In this document: positions 12,186 through 22,740 of the stretch, in pieces
Layout of the letters: every line of letters begins with the position of its first letter
How positions within the stretch are numbered: position 1 is the first letter of the stretch
Source: Bemisia tabaci
Taxonomy: Eukaryota; Arthropoda; Insecta; Hemiptera; Aleyrodidae
Reading direction: 5' to 3'
Assembly (NCBI RefSeq): GCF_918797505.1
Contig: NC_092795.1
Coordinates: forward strand, 28,879,131 to 28,943,130
DNA: 64,000 bases
The notes under the pieces: generated by a model
Told to the model about the DNA's origin: nothing
The model's database searches: none
The model's input: only the letters and a program-made list of their open reading frames with translations
Translations under genes and position numbers: made by a program

Positions 12186-12285
12186 AACTGATTTTGTCAC
12201 AGACTGTTTGGCCTTTATCCGGAGGGCAGAATCAGTCGCATCGCTTCAACGGAACGTGAGACCGTCTACGAAAAACGAGAGCTGC

Positions 12286-12553
12286 GGGCTGATTATTGAC
12301 ATCGATGGACAAAGCTATAGGCAAACATTACAAAAGGAAAATTGCAGGGATCTTATTGGTAGAAGTGCATAGTTTCAATGGACAAAGAAGGTAAGAAATA
12401 GATGAACTAACGATGACCCACGAGATACCGATAGTTTCTCCTTTTTCTCCCTTGGTCTATAAAACCACCCTAACAGATCGGGTCGCTTAGTTATCGCTTC
12501 GACTTCTTCATGTATCGCTTTCTCGATCAATTTCAATAATCTGTCCACAGAAA
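12286..12553. mobile_element. MITE family J copy
   Basis: The ends are inverted copies around GGGCTGATTATTGA and a GACAAAGC motif, with the right end in the complementary form TTTCAATAATCTGT. The interior has the family motif ATGGACAAAGAAGGTAAG and its partner TTCTCCCTTGGTCTATA. Other copies lie at 24197-24460 and 43518-43756, and single ends at 50318-50342 and 62866-62900. It has no coding capacity. Confidence 0.82.
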
Positions 12554-12556
12554 TGC

Positions 12557-13070
12557 TTAGGTAATTCACAATTCAACACTGAAAATTGAATAATAAATGT
12601 TGGTGACTTTGCCAACGGGCGTACATATTTTTATATTGAATTTCATGTATATGTTTATTGATTTGCAACACTGTTACTCCTTGTTGCGATAGATTATCAT
12701 TGGAAGGAACAAGAGTAAATAATAAACTAAAAAGATGTGTAGTTAAAAGAACCTTTTTGTCAACTTAACTTAAATAAACAATACTTAAACACTACCTACG
12801 CAACCTTCACTTATTAACATATAAATAGATAACAAGGACCATATTTAGAACTGAAGGTAAGTAAGGAACATGTCACCGTTTTCATTATTCTCGTCAAAAC
12901 TTCACATTTTCATTCATAGTACCGCATGGAAAACATGCTAATTACCTATTCAATTGACAGTCCTGTTGCTTAACAGTAGGAACTCATGCTAAAGAACACA
13001 TAATATAATACATATTTTTATACATAATATAATTATATATTTATTTATAATTAATACTGATACCAGACAG
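12557..13070. other. AT-rich spacer downstream of the hAT relic
   Basis: The sequence is highly AT-rich, with TATAATATAATTATATA-type strings at 12995-13060. No gene is seen. It may be the decayed 3' non-coding part of the transposase relic that follows on the minus strand, but no terminal repeat was found. Confidence 0.4.
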
Positions 13071-13071
13071 T

Positions 13072-14010
13072 CGATTAGCCGAAGTTTACGCTACGCGGCG
13101 TACTGCAATTGCTCTCAGTGCTACTGCTAGGTGACGATTCCGAGGCTTTAAGGATAGAATTTTCCAGTGCTTCTGCTTCCTTTAGAATTTTCGATGCCAG
13201 GTTATACTCTCCGCATCTTTGAAGTTCCTTCGCCTTAAAGAGAGCATTTGCTCGTATCAGCATTATTTCCTCTGCTCGATCAGATTTCATGCATATTATT
13301 ACGCAATGCGGAGAAAACAAACTTGAACTGAGAAAAAAGTCTCTCTACAGTCACTTAGGTGGCAGGAGCCGCATGAACTATCCGTGTTAACGCGTACAGT
13401 TCTGGCCACTTCAAGATACCTATATCCGTCCACCACTCCAGAATGTTTGTGTCCACATCTTCGAAGAGCTCAACGCTGTTTCTGTAGCTGAGAAGCTGTT
13501 CGTCGATTACGTTCCGATCGTTCGACAGAGGAACTATGTTTCTTTGCCGGTTCTTCTCGAGAATTTTTTCTCGCAAAATATTCCTTCTGGAAGTTGGATC
13601 GACTGGTTTAGGCGTGAGGGCTTTGTCTGCGGCTTCTTTAGCGTTGGTTGCATCTTCTCCGTTCAATTCTCTCAATACCCTTTCAGCCGTATCTTTCGCT
13701 TCTTCGGACAGCATTGGGAAAAATCGTGGGTCCAAATATACTGACGCAACAACTGCGGGATTATTAAGGAGCGTTATCCCTTCACGAGTGGAAGCTTGGT
13801 TTGGCTCTGATTCCTGCCTTTCCATAGCTTCTAACAATAGATCAGCGTAGACTGTTGTTTGCCTGTTTACTAATCGTTTGAGCTAGGGCAACTCCTCGTC
13901 TACTACTTCCGAATTTTTGAGCTGCTCTAAAGTCTATTTGCATAAGATCCATTCGCCGTAAAAGTCACCCATGAGTAAATGCTTCATTTTGTTATTGAAA
14001 ATGGAGCATG
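13072..14010 (-). pseudogene. hAT-superfamily transposase relic (C-terminal part)
   Basis: Read on the minus strand, the block 13837-13355 contains a VYLDPRFFPML motif, an acidic helix and ILEWWTDIGILKWPELYAL ending at PAT. This matches the hAT dimerisation region, where a WW-containing segment is followed by PAT, SERLFS and a conserved helix. After the in-frame TAA at 13357-13355, recognisable VERLFS sequence follows. A frameshift near 13290 then leads into a helix containing AEEIMLIRAN and a Ser-rich tail ending at 13075. Upstream, GDFYGEW and EAMERQESE regions are interrupted by two TAG codons. The N-terminal zinc finger and most of the catalytic domain are missing, so it is a dead gene. 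It could be the remains of a source for hAT MITEs in the window, but no terminal repeats tie them together. Confidence 0.85.
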
Positions 14011-15421
14011 AAGGTGTGCTGCTCTACGAGCATTTCGTCATTTCTTGAGCAAAAACGTAGCTATATTTCATCCCTGAAATATTACCACGCGAAAAGCAGC
14101 GCAGCGTAGTGGCGTAGGTAGTTTTCGTAGGAAGAAGGTTTGGAGTACAGAAATTGATAGAAGGGGTATCACAGGGTAAAAAAAACATTACTGGCAATAT
14201 CCACCTTTAAAGGGAAAATTTCGAGATAATGGGAAATCATTATCAGTCATCTGTGCCATCTCCGCCTTTTTACGTGAGATGATACTCAGACCACACTTAT
14301 ACAGCGTAAAAAAGAATATACTAAACAACTGGTCATTATGCTAATTAGTTAAACGATGAATATTCTGGCTGAAATAACCTCAGGGATAATAATTCAAAAG
14401 AATAATGGCACTGATTTGACACGGTGACTGCCATGATCTTGATCTAGTCGTAGAGTAGGATATCTTAGAAGATGGACACTTGTAGAAGTTTCACCATAAT
14501 CGAATGCGACGGATTTAAAATCTAGACGGAGCTAAAAAGATCATCAGGAATCGCTGTTGACATAATCCGTTGATTCGAAACTAGTCGTTGAGTCATAAAA
14601 CGTAGAAATATCGGTGATGCTTTAGTACCATCGCATTAAATAATCTCATTTAATTGCTGAGTAGGCGATGATATCAAAAGAATATTCAAATATCGTTGGT
14701 CAATCACTTAACGTGTCAGTCTTCAATTCGACGGATGATTTACCAAACGGCTGTAAGAGGAAGATTTTAAAAAAATCACAAATGCACTATATATTAAATC
14801 ATTGAATTTTCAAATTATACAGTCACTTTTTCTCCTGGCCACGAAAACTTTGACGAATTGGATCTGGATGTACGGCAATTCGAAATATTGCAGATCAAAA
14901 TCTAGTTCCTGAGAAAGCACGATTTGAAGTTTCAAGCTACTGTATACGGGGTTTTAAATTGTTGGAATAGAATTGAATCTTAGTATCTATTTTCCCGAAA
15001 ACGATCGGGTAAAGAAATTAATATAACGTTACAATATCTCAGTGAATTCAGTTCGAGATTCCCAGCCAATTTAAGAGATCAGCAGTCCGGTCGCCTACAG
15101 ACAGAGCATAAGGCAAACTTCCAAACTGTGGAGGTCTGCTGAGTTTCAGGAGGCAGCACTCACTTGATCTACTTAATTTCAATGTTAAATTGAGTAAGCT
15201 TGACCTACATGACTCCACACGAAGGAAATGGGCGGCCGTGCCGGTCAGCCCATGGAGCTGCCATAAACGGCGCGACCCTTCGTCATAATTAATCGATTAG
15301 GGTGCCCGCTCTCAACGAAGCACCTCCGTTAGCCTTTACCATTCCTGAAAACTGTGAGAAGAGATAGACAATCCGTAAACATCGTTTAGCGGAGGATCAT
15401 TATTTTGAATGGCTTGCTATG
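14011..15421. other. Unassigned DNA
   Basis: I find no gene. The short string AGTGGCGTAGGTAG near 14108 resembles a hAT terminus but has no partner that I could find. A GC-richer island lies at 15225-15320. Confidence 0.45.
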
Positions 15422-15674
15422 CTGCCGTGCTAAGGAAAAACGCTGTATGAAAATTCGAGAGTTGCCAAATTTATTTCGATAAAATGTTTATTTTTAAGGA
15501 AATCTATGGATATTTTCCCTTGCAATTTTCAGGAGCTTTACGTGAAATTGCGACCAAAATTACCTGAAAATTTGGAAGAAAAATATTTACAAATTTGCCC
15601 GGAAATTCGTGATTTTCTAAAGGAAATCTGGCAACGCCTGGAGGCTCATACGGCGTTTCTCCTTAGCACGGCAG
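15422..15674. mobile_element. MITE family A copy with TATG duplication
   Basis: It starts CTGCCGTGCTAAGGAAAAAC and ends CCTTAGCACGGCAG. Perfect 4-bp direct flanks TATG stand on both sides. The interior carries the family motifs GAGAGTTGCCAAATTT and CCCTTGCAATTTTCAG. At about 253 bp it is full length for the family. Confidence 0.95.
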
Positions 15675-15675
15675 T

Positions 15676-17003
15676 ATGAGCAAGTAATGATTACTCGAAT
15701 AAATTTCTTAAAGGAAACAGTGTAATTTATGAAAATGGGAGAATGCGGGAGGGACGTGGATAACTCATCATCGCGGAGGAAAATTTTCATCTGGACCAAA
15801 TAGAACTTCCGAAGAGTATTTTCGGCAATAAGTTTCCTTAATTTAAGGAAAATGAGACAATCGAAACTTTAGATTCGCGAGTCTTATTACAGTAATAATT
15901 TCATTGAAAAGGACACGAATTTCAGCTGTCCGTGAGAGAATACCAGTGCAAAAGAAATTCATTGGTTATTTTCATTTATCCAAACAAAAATAATTGGCAT
16001 ACGTTGAATTGAAGCCAGTATTAAGGTCAGGCAATTGGATTTATTTTAGAACTTTGAATAAAATTCACGGGACTCGTATCATAAATGATTCTTTGCCCGC
16101 GTACTCAACTAGAGTCAATCTCACGGTTCAGTCAAATCGTATGAGCGGTATGTGCTCAATATTTTCAAAGACGAAATCTTCACATAGGAATAATTAGGAC
16201 TCTTTGATCCAAAGCATAATCATTTATTTTCTTCTTGTACCGTGGAATCCGTTTATTAAGAACACACCTGACAGAATCCACTAAAGCACAATCGATCACT
16301 TAAGCGCTCGAGCGCGTAAAGATGATGTAGGTCAGAATAAAATGATGGATTCCTCTTTCAAATGAGACAGTTCTGATGGTACCAGTCTTGAACGCAACTT
16401 TTCGGCGACTGAGTAATTTGTTAGCGGCTTCTGCGTACGCGAAGTTATTTAATTTTCATTAAACGGCTTGACATTAATAACATAATCCTGTCAAATCTTT
16501 GCTCACATAATATGGTTCAATCTTCAGAAGCGTCCGGACTGAAATTTATTGCTTTATTTTTTCGTGAGTACCTGTCCGATGGAGATGTCAAATTTCTGAC
16601 TGATTGCCCAGAGCACACGATTAAGCATAATTCAAGTGAACTGTATTACGGCATCCGTGTTCATCTGGGACAATGAACCTCGATGTCTTGAGGTAAATCT
16701 TTATAGTCAGTGATTTTTGTCAAGTCAAATCGCAAAATCTGAGTATGAGTTAAAGACTCGACACACAAGTATGACGGTATCTTTTAAATTGATTACCGGG
16801 GTATGCAAGTCATTTATGCGCTTTTGGAGCATAAAGGTGTGCCAAATTTCTAAAATTTCAAGAACTGAACATGATAGAAATTAAAAATCATTAAATTTGA
16901 CACGGAACCACCAATATTTAAAAAGCACACATTATATTATTATTCTCCGTTGATCAATTGATACATATTTTTCCCCATCAATTTAAATGAGAATAATCAA
17001 TGC
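15676..17003. other. Unassigned DNA with a small inverted repeat
   Basis: No gene is supported. An imperfect inverted repeat at about 16922-17012 pairs GCACACATTATATTATTA with a GAATAATCAATGCAGAGTG segment. The small open frames show no domain features. Confidence 0.45.
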
Positions 17004-17400
17004 AGAGTGTGCAAACATTTCAAAATCATGAGTTAAAAACGCTGACTATGCGAGTATAAATATTAAAGCCTAACAGAGCGGAGCCGCGTGCTGCCAGCGC
17101 GAGAGGCTCACTGCCGCCTACAAACCTAAGTGGATACTTCGCGCATTGCACAATGCTTGAAGTATCCACTTAGGTTTGTAGGCGCCAATGCGCGTTCCGC
17201 GCTGGCCGCCCGCCCGCCGTGCGACGGCGCCTGAAGCAACTATTTCAGACTATTTCAACTATTCAACAGAGGTGTTGCACACTATTATACGAAATTGAAC
17301 GTATTAAGAATGACAGGCATCCTTTAAAAGTACAGATCTTTCCTCGCAAAATAAATCAAGATACTTATCGTACACAGGAAAATCCTAAGAGCCTTTAGCT
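17004..17400. repeat. Family N repeat with internal near-palindrome
   Basis: The left part matches 10722-10760 and includes TAACAGAGCGGAGCCGCG. A near-perfect palindrome at about 17112-17186 has arms CGCCTACAAACCTAAG and its complement. It is followed by a GC-rich bridge (GGCCGCCCGCCCGCCG), then AT-richer sequence that matches the reverse complement of 44524-44700. That last part contains a short frame at 17312-17398 (+) with FPRKINQDTY before its stop. The same peptide is found in the other copy. This locus is the empty-site counterpart of the locus hit by the Transib-like element at 44712. Confidence 0.75.
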
Positions 17401-17800
17401 GAGGCAAATATGGAGGTTTATTCGGTTCAGGTGTGACAAGGTGGGAATTTCTTGAAAATTAATTAAGTCCTGTTACACCAAAGAGGTTTAGAGAGTTTTA
17501 GTGAATTTTGTCTCGTGGAATTGACGCTCTCCCATTGTTACCAAAACTCTCAACTATATATTATTCTCCGTCGGACCAAACAGACAAAACAAAAAAACAA
17601 GCAAACCCTCATTCTTCCAAGACATTATACATTTTCATTCAATAACGTTGTGAGCAATGCTCGTTTGTATTTACACGTGGGCCAATTAACTTTAGGTCTC
17701 AATTGGCACGTGGACCAAAACTCCCGTGCCGAAAAAACGCGTGGACGTAAATTACTGGAAAAAACAGGTGCGTGGACAAAAAATCGTTGACGAAATGTCC
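17401..17800. other. Unassigned DNA
   Basis: The 91-codon frame at 17515-17790 has no domain features. No repeat is recognised. Confidence 0.4.
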
Positions 17801-17802
17801 TA

Positions 17803-18351
17803 TAACCCTAGACAAGGTACAAAGTAAAGCATTCTGTTACATGTGTCCAGGCCAAAATTTTACGCAGAACGCGATTTGCGCAACTAAAATTACTGAAATT
17901 AACTCCTAACTAATATATTTAATGTTTCTTGACGGGTGCATTCAAACCTCCCGCTCATGAAAACTCAATGGTCCACGAGAGTCAAACCGCACACTAAAAA
18001 TTACCATGACGCTCTCTGCGATATGAAAATCGGGCAACCTCAATCTTGACGCTTTGGCTTATCTATAGCAAGTTGTTTATAGTTTGAACAACTCAGGGTG
18101 GGAAATGAACAGTACTGGATTGAAAAGCCTGCAAAAATCGATGTAGTACGCGATTAGACTCACGTAGAGTATTGAGTTTCGTGTGAACGGACAATTCAAT
18201 TTTCCCTTAACAAATTTTAAAATAAAAACGTTAATATATTAGAAAGGAAATAATTTCGGTAATTTTTGATGCAAGAATCGTGTTCTACGTGAAATTCTGT
18301 TTCAAAAACACGTATCAAAATCCTTAAATTCGTACCTTGTCTAGTGGTCCA
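17803..18351. mobile_element. Foldback element family S
   Basis: The two ends are long, diverged inverted repeats of roughly 150 bp. The outer motif is TAGACAAGGTAC; inner motifs are AAAATTACTGAAATT on the left and its complement on the right. The interior, read in reverse, matches the copy at 35681-36222, including CAGGCTT, GTTCATT and AAGCGTCAAGATTGAG. Further fragments lie at 29127-29370 and 61869-61915. MITE C is inserted directly at its right end. It has no coding potential. Confidence 0.8.
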
Positions 18352-18589
18352 CACTGAGAAAAAACTATGGTTTATAAACCTATTAGAGGTAAATATGGAA
18401 CACCTATAATAGTCGTAAATAAACTAATGATTCTCGGTCTGTGAACCATACTAAGGTCTCTGTACCTAATTAAGGTACCCCGTACCATAACTAAGGTATA
18501 TGTGCTATTATTATATGTAGAGGTACTACTATTAGTGGTGTTCCATATTTACCTCTAATAGGTTTATAAGCCATAGTTTTTTCTCAGTG
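18352..18589. mobile_element. MITE family C (CACTG ends)
   Basis: This 238-bp foldback starts CACTGAGAAAAA and ends TTTTTCTCAGTG. Long arms pair ATGGTTTATAAACC with a TAGGTTTATAAGCC-like partner. It is flanked by CA on both sides, consistent with a 2-bp target duplication. A second copy with the same CA/CA flanks lies at 46703-46922. Ends of the CACTG type occur in the CMC/EnSpm group; that assignment is inference. Confidence 0.9.
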
Positions 18590-18769
18590 CATGGTATGGC
18601 ATGTCGGATATAGAATTGTACGATCACACAAAATGCTGAGTTCTCACTTGTTACTTGTTAGAAATTTTCATACATGGTACATGCGATTTCGATCTGAAAA
18701 ATCTCCGGTGTTTGATTTCTAACCCTGTCTTTGATGTCCACGGGCAATTGCAAGGCAGGGTCAAAGGCG

Positions 18770-18935
18770 TGCGCGTTTCTCGGATTCCGGAGGGCGCTCG
18801 CCGCCGGGCAGGTCGGGATTCCTGGGGATTACGATGCCGAGCTCGGCGGAATCCAGAGTCACCGCGACGTCACATACGGGCGTCGCCGGCGTCGGGTCAA
18901 CATTTCGCGGAGCAGATCGATCGAAAGTAAGGCGA
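18770..18935 (+). other. CpG-rich patch, possible exon
   Basis: The GC content and CpG density here far exceed the surroundings. A plus-strand frame from about 18731 stays open through an Arg-rich stretch to 18943, and a GTAAG donor-like sequence follows AAA at 18927. The other frame is open too, so composition alone may explain it. It could be a CpG-rich regulatory patch or an exon. I recognise no protein. Confidence 0.25.
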
Positions 18936-19106
18936 GTTCATGATGGATCGTCTGTGACTTAACAGACGTCTGAACCGTCCCTCAGACTCCGCGGAATGCG
19001 AAGCCGGTGGATTTTTTGCGCTGTAACATCGCGCTAAAAATAAACGGTGAAATCATCCTGAGATCGCATTCCTGAAAGATTTTACGTGTGTAGGGGATGA
19101 AATAAT

Positions 19107-19520
19107 CTACCGTGCACTGGAAAAAAAACACATTGGATATAGAGTCCAGACTCTTGAAAACATTGATAAAAAAAAAAAGGACTCTTGATTCAATCAGATT
19201 TAAGTTTACATCAAAAGGAAATCCGCTCGAATTGGGAGGCTTGGTTCTTGATTTATGCTTAGATCTGATTGAATCAAGAGTCCGTTTTCTTGTCAATGTT
19301 TTCAAGAGTCTGGGCTCTAGATCCAATGTGTTTTCTCCCAGTGTGCTTAGGAAAAACGCCGTATGATCCTTCAGGCGTTGCCAAATTTTCTTTGGCAAAA
19401 CACGCATTCCCCGGTGAACTTTCGAATATTTTCTTTCCAATTTGTCGGATCATCTTGTTCGCTATGTCCCTGAAGTCCCTGAAAATTTCAGAGAAAAATA
19501 TTCATATCTTTCCTCAAAAC
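19107..19520. mobile_element. MITE family A copy split by MITE B
   Basis: The left terminus CTACCGTG (19107-19114) is separated from the rest (TGCTTAGGAAAAACGCCG from 19344) by a complete family B element. Beyond it, GCGTTGCCAAATTTTC is recognisable, but the right end is lost or too diverged. The interrupted terminus shows that A was present before B inserted. Confidence 0.8.
19115..19343. mobile_element. MITE family B (CACTGG ends), nested in A
   Basis: It starts CACTGGAAAAAAAACACATT and ends with the complement, in CCCAGTG. Almost the whole 229 bp folds back on itself: GACTCTTGATTCAATCAGA pairs with its complement near 19275. The A terminus reads CCGTG before it and TGCTTAGG after it, giving a TG target duplication. 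The open frames inside (LESRLLKTL-type peptides) are read-through of the arms, not genes. Other copies lie at 29505, 35439, 56815 and 62009. Confidence 0.93.
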
Positions 19521-19626
19521 AATCATAAATTACAATTAACTATTTTCACCTGGTAAGAATTACCGGGAAACTGTTTGTGTAAATCACGATTACGATTACA
19601 CGCGATTTATACGAGCAGTTTTCCGA

Positions 19627-20040
19627 CACTGGCGCGGCGTCGTGACGTCCTCTGCCATGAATCGATTGATCCGAAAAAATCCGCAGAAGAGGATCGGTTA
19701 TCGAGGTACACCTTAATAATCGATTCTTTACCCTAGCTTCCAATAGGAAAATATCGATGGACGGCTCTGCCGTGCTATGGAAGAGCGCCGTATGAACATT
19801 CGAAGTTGCCAAATTTCCTTCGCTAAAATGTTTATTTTGTAGAGTTTTTATGAATATTTTCCCCTGAAATTTTCAGGAACTTTGAGTGAAACTACGAACA
19901 AAAGTATCTGAAAAATTGGAAGGAAAATACTTATGAGTTAACCGCGAAATGTGTGTTTTATCAAAGGAAATTTGGCAACACCTGAAGGTTCATACGGCGT
20001 TTTTCCCTCGCACGGCAGAATTATTCACGCTTCACCACTG
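19627..20040. mobile_element. hAT-like MITE family H interrupted by MITE A
   Basis: The left part has the family H motifs ATCGATTGATC and AATAATCGATTCTTTACC. The right part (20019-20040) has the H terminus TTCACGCTTCACCACTG. A family A copy (19767-20018) sits between them. Compared with intact H at 60955-61116, the terminus is diverged (CACTGGCGCGG), so this is an old copy. Confidence 0.7.
19767..20018. mobile_element. MITE family A copy nested in H
   Basis: It starts CTGCCGTGCTATGGAAGAGC and ends CCTCGCACGGCAG, about 252 bp. The interior carries GAAGTTGCCAAATTTCC and CCCTGAAATTTTCAGG. The flanking sequence on both sides belongs to family H, which dates A as younger than this H copy. No clean target duplication remains. 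Confidence 0.9.
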
Positions 20041-21149
20041 TAATTCCCACTCACGGCTGCCGATTCAGTTTCACGCATTCGTTTCCAGTTATGAATTTAC
20101 TTTCGCTTTTTGCTGTATTTTTATGCCATGCAAAACTCGAACCGACTGGAAAATAGCAGTGAAAACGTGCAAAATAGCATTAGTTTCGCACAGCCCTGTC
20201 GATGCAGGTGATTTATCTGTTGCCGGATTTTGAAAAACATGTTGATAACGCATTTGTGCATACTACATTTCAGACGAGAGACATCAGAGGTAAAAATTTG
20301 ACGTACGCTAAAAGGAGCTATGCGTGCGACATAATTCTTTTGGAATAAATAAGTTCAATTGTACAAATTGACAAAAAAATCTGCATCTTTAAAATCAAGA
20401 TTCTTGTTCAACCAATTTGACCGCATGAGATGAGACCATCAACAAATTAAATTTTTTAATAATAAAAGGTATATGCAGTTAAACAAGCAAACAAAAAGTA
20501 AAATACTATAATGTAAGAAGACTCGAGGTTGTTGGCAATTTGAAAATAGGTCAGTTTTTAGAGGAAGGAATTCGTATAGATGATCGTAAATTGAAGACTG
20601 GATAAAATTCGATAGAGTTTCCGCATTCAGCGGTGCATGAAATATTTATTTTATAAATTACAGTTGTATTTGCGCAAAGTTACATCGACGTTCTTTTTAT
20701 TTCTCACGTCACGTCGAGTGAGTGGACCAAGTGCGGTTTCATAACAACGAGACGAGCTCTAATTCCACCGTTGCAAACTCGTTGAGGGAAAAAAATTCAC
20801 GCACGGTTTTTAATTTGTGCGGGGAAAAAACATTTACACTGCGTTGAGATACATGCGAGGAATTGTTCATTCGTGCATGCACTCTTGTCGGATTACTTCA
20901 ACAACTCAAAACAGCTAGAAAACATTTTAAGGTTAGGATAAATAAGTAATATTTTTGTGGAAAAATAGTGATTATGTAACGCACACGTTGTTGTATCAGT
21001 GCAAAATGAAACTGAAAACACCAGTAATTTTTACACGTAAGTGTTGGATTTGAAACTATGTCTATGTGGTATAAGTGTCTGTATACTTTACATCGGGGTT
21101 ACAAAAATGTCACATACCTATTTCTTGCGCGAAAACCCCAATTGGACTT
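20041..21149. other. Unassigned DNA
   Basis: No gene is supported. Near 20305 the string CTAAAAGGAGCTATG is shared with the hairpin element at 28731 and with 59550, probably an old fragment of that family. Confidence 0.45.
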
Positions 21150-21154
21150 TATTT

Positions 21155-21860
21155 TCCGATAAAGAAACAGTATTTCTTAATCATTCATAAAAACATATAT
21201 CTGCTTAGGTAAACTGATGGAGCGTGTGTTGTTTCCACACTGAGCCTAAAATAGCGGTTTTTCTGCACATGATCCATATTTAAAACCGTCACACCACAAT
21301 TCATTTGCAATTTAGAATCAATTCAATGATGAATTACGTTAACAAAAAACAAAAAATAAAAAGAATAAAATAAAATGAAAAAAAAAAAAACACGTTTACG
21401 ATTACTTCTCGGGAGTGGATGCAATTGTGAGGTCTTGAGTATTTCAATACACCGATTTTTTCTCCGCTCACCTGCAGTCACACATCAATGGTGAAACGGC
21501 AGAATTAGTATCTCGATATGCGGCATTATAGACTTACTGTCATATTCTTTTTCTACATCGAAAACTACTAAACCTCCTTTCTTGAAAGCCTCTGTAATTG
21601 ATCTTCTCTAAGTGAATGATATTCTGTGAAAATGTTAAAGCACAATTTAAGTTCAGCCCCATTTTAAAACAAAATACAGGAGCGGAGATTTTAATACACC
21701 GCAACCGAGATATACGCATTTTGCAGTTTCACCATCGAAATGGACTTCATATTCTGCGATAAGACACTACTATATCTGACTCATCCATAAAATCACGTAT
21801 CTGCATAGGTAAACTATGGCACGTGCGTTGTTCTTAGAATGAGCCAGGTATTGTAGATTC
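21155..21860. repeat. Old repeat pair and family R copy
   Basis: Two diverged direct repeats, about 21165-21262 and 21762-21860, share CTGCATAGGTAAACT- and GCGTGTGTTGTT-like motifs. Between them, 21556-21745 matches 7361-7545 (AGGAGCGGAGATTTT). An A-rich run lies at 21377-21391. The whole may be one old element with direct repeats at its ends. The type is unknown. Confidence 0.4.
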
Positions 21861-21869
21861 CTGCTCCTA

Positions 21870-22126
21870 AAAGTCCAAATCACCGTTTCCCTCGTTCGGG
21901 CAACAATGCGAGGCGCACCAGGAGCGCGTGCATAACAATAGTTCACATCCGTGCAGGAGCAGGACAGCTGGACGCTGAAATTTATTCCGGCACGAGTGAC
22001 CGCTCGCTTTTGCGCGGGCAACGTCGAAATTTGTCGTGGGGCAGTTGGGGCACGCCCGGGCGGCGGACGCCCGCTGCATCGCGGGTCAACGACGGCGCAA
22101 GACAGGTTAACCGTCCCTCCTCTATG
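21870..22126. other. CpG-rich patch
   Basis: This stretch is GC- and CpG-rich, with open frames on both strands (for example 21770-22159 minus, 129 codons). None shows a domain. Such patches may be promoter-proximal or old exon sequence, but I cannot support a gene. Confidence 0.4.
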
Positions 22127-22377
22127 CTCCCATGTTGAGGAAGAACACCGTAAGAACATTCCAGAGTTGCCAAATTCCCTTGGGAAAAATGTTTATTTTT
22201 GAGGAAAATTATGAATATTTTCCCTTGAAATTTTCAGACACTTAAGATTTAATTACAAACAAAATTATCTGAGAAATTGGCAGAAAATATTCAAAAATCT
22301 CCCTGAAAATTAGTGATTTGTCAGAGGAAATTTTGCAACGCCTGAAGGCTCATACGGCGTTTTTCCTTAGCGCGGCA
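22127..22377. mobile_element. MITE family A copy with TATG duplication
   Basis: The left end is degenerate (CTCCCATGTTGAGGAAGAAC) and the right end nearly canonical (CCTTAGCGCGGCAG). The 4-bp flanks are TATG on both sides, the same duplication as at 15422. The interior motifs GAGTTGCCAAATTCCC and CCCTTGAAATTTTCAG are present. Confidence 0.92.
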
Positions 22378-22547
22378 GTATGCATTTCCAATCGCCACGC
22401 GGGACCGGGGCATCTGTAAAACGTCTACGAAACGCAAATAAGTCTCGGAGTGAGATTATATCGGCATGAGAATCAGTGAAGAGAGCGCGTAGAAACATCT
22501 CTCTGAAGTCACTGCTGACATGGTGGAGACAGGCCTGCAGCCTCATT

Positions 22548-22740
22548 CACTGGGAAAAAGGAGATAGGGGTAATTCCCTAAAATTTTGGTACTACCCCAT
22601 TTTGTTGGATAAATTGGTATTCCAATTAGTTGTGGTATAGTATCACAACTTTGATTGGGGGTGGCACAGCAACAGTTGTGTTAGTAACCTAGTTTACTGT
22701 GGTACTTTTTACTGTGGCACTACCACAATTTGAGCTCCGG
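22548..22740. mobile_element. MITE family D copy, right end lost
   Basis: It starts CACTGGGAAAAAGG and continues with CCCTAAAATTTTGGTACTAC. It matches the reversed right arm of the better copy at 30635-30848 over most of its length. The partner terminus at the right is not recognisable, so it is truncated or decayed. Confidence 0.75.

Noticed and set aside
14103..14130. AGTGGCGTAGGTAG as a hAT terminus of the transposase relic
   Set aside because: No matching inverted end or 8-bp duplication could be found on the other side of the relic.
18982..19440. 152-codon minus-strand frame
   Set aside because: It crosses a complete family B MITE and part of a family A MITE. The same peptide pattern recurs at every B copy because of the fold-back arms.
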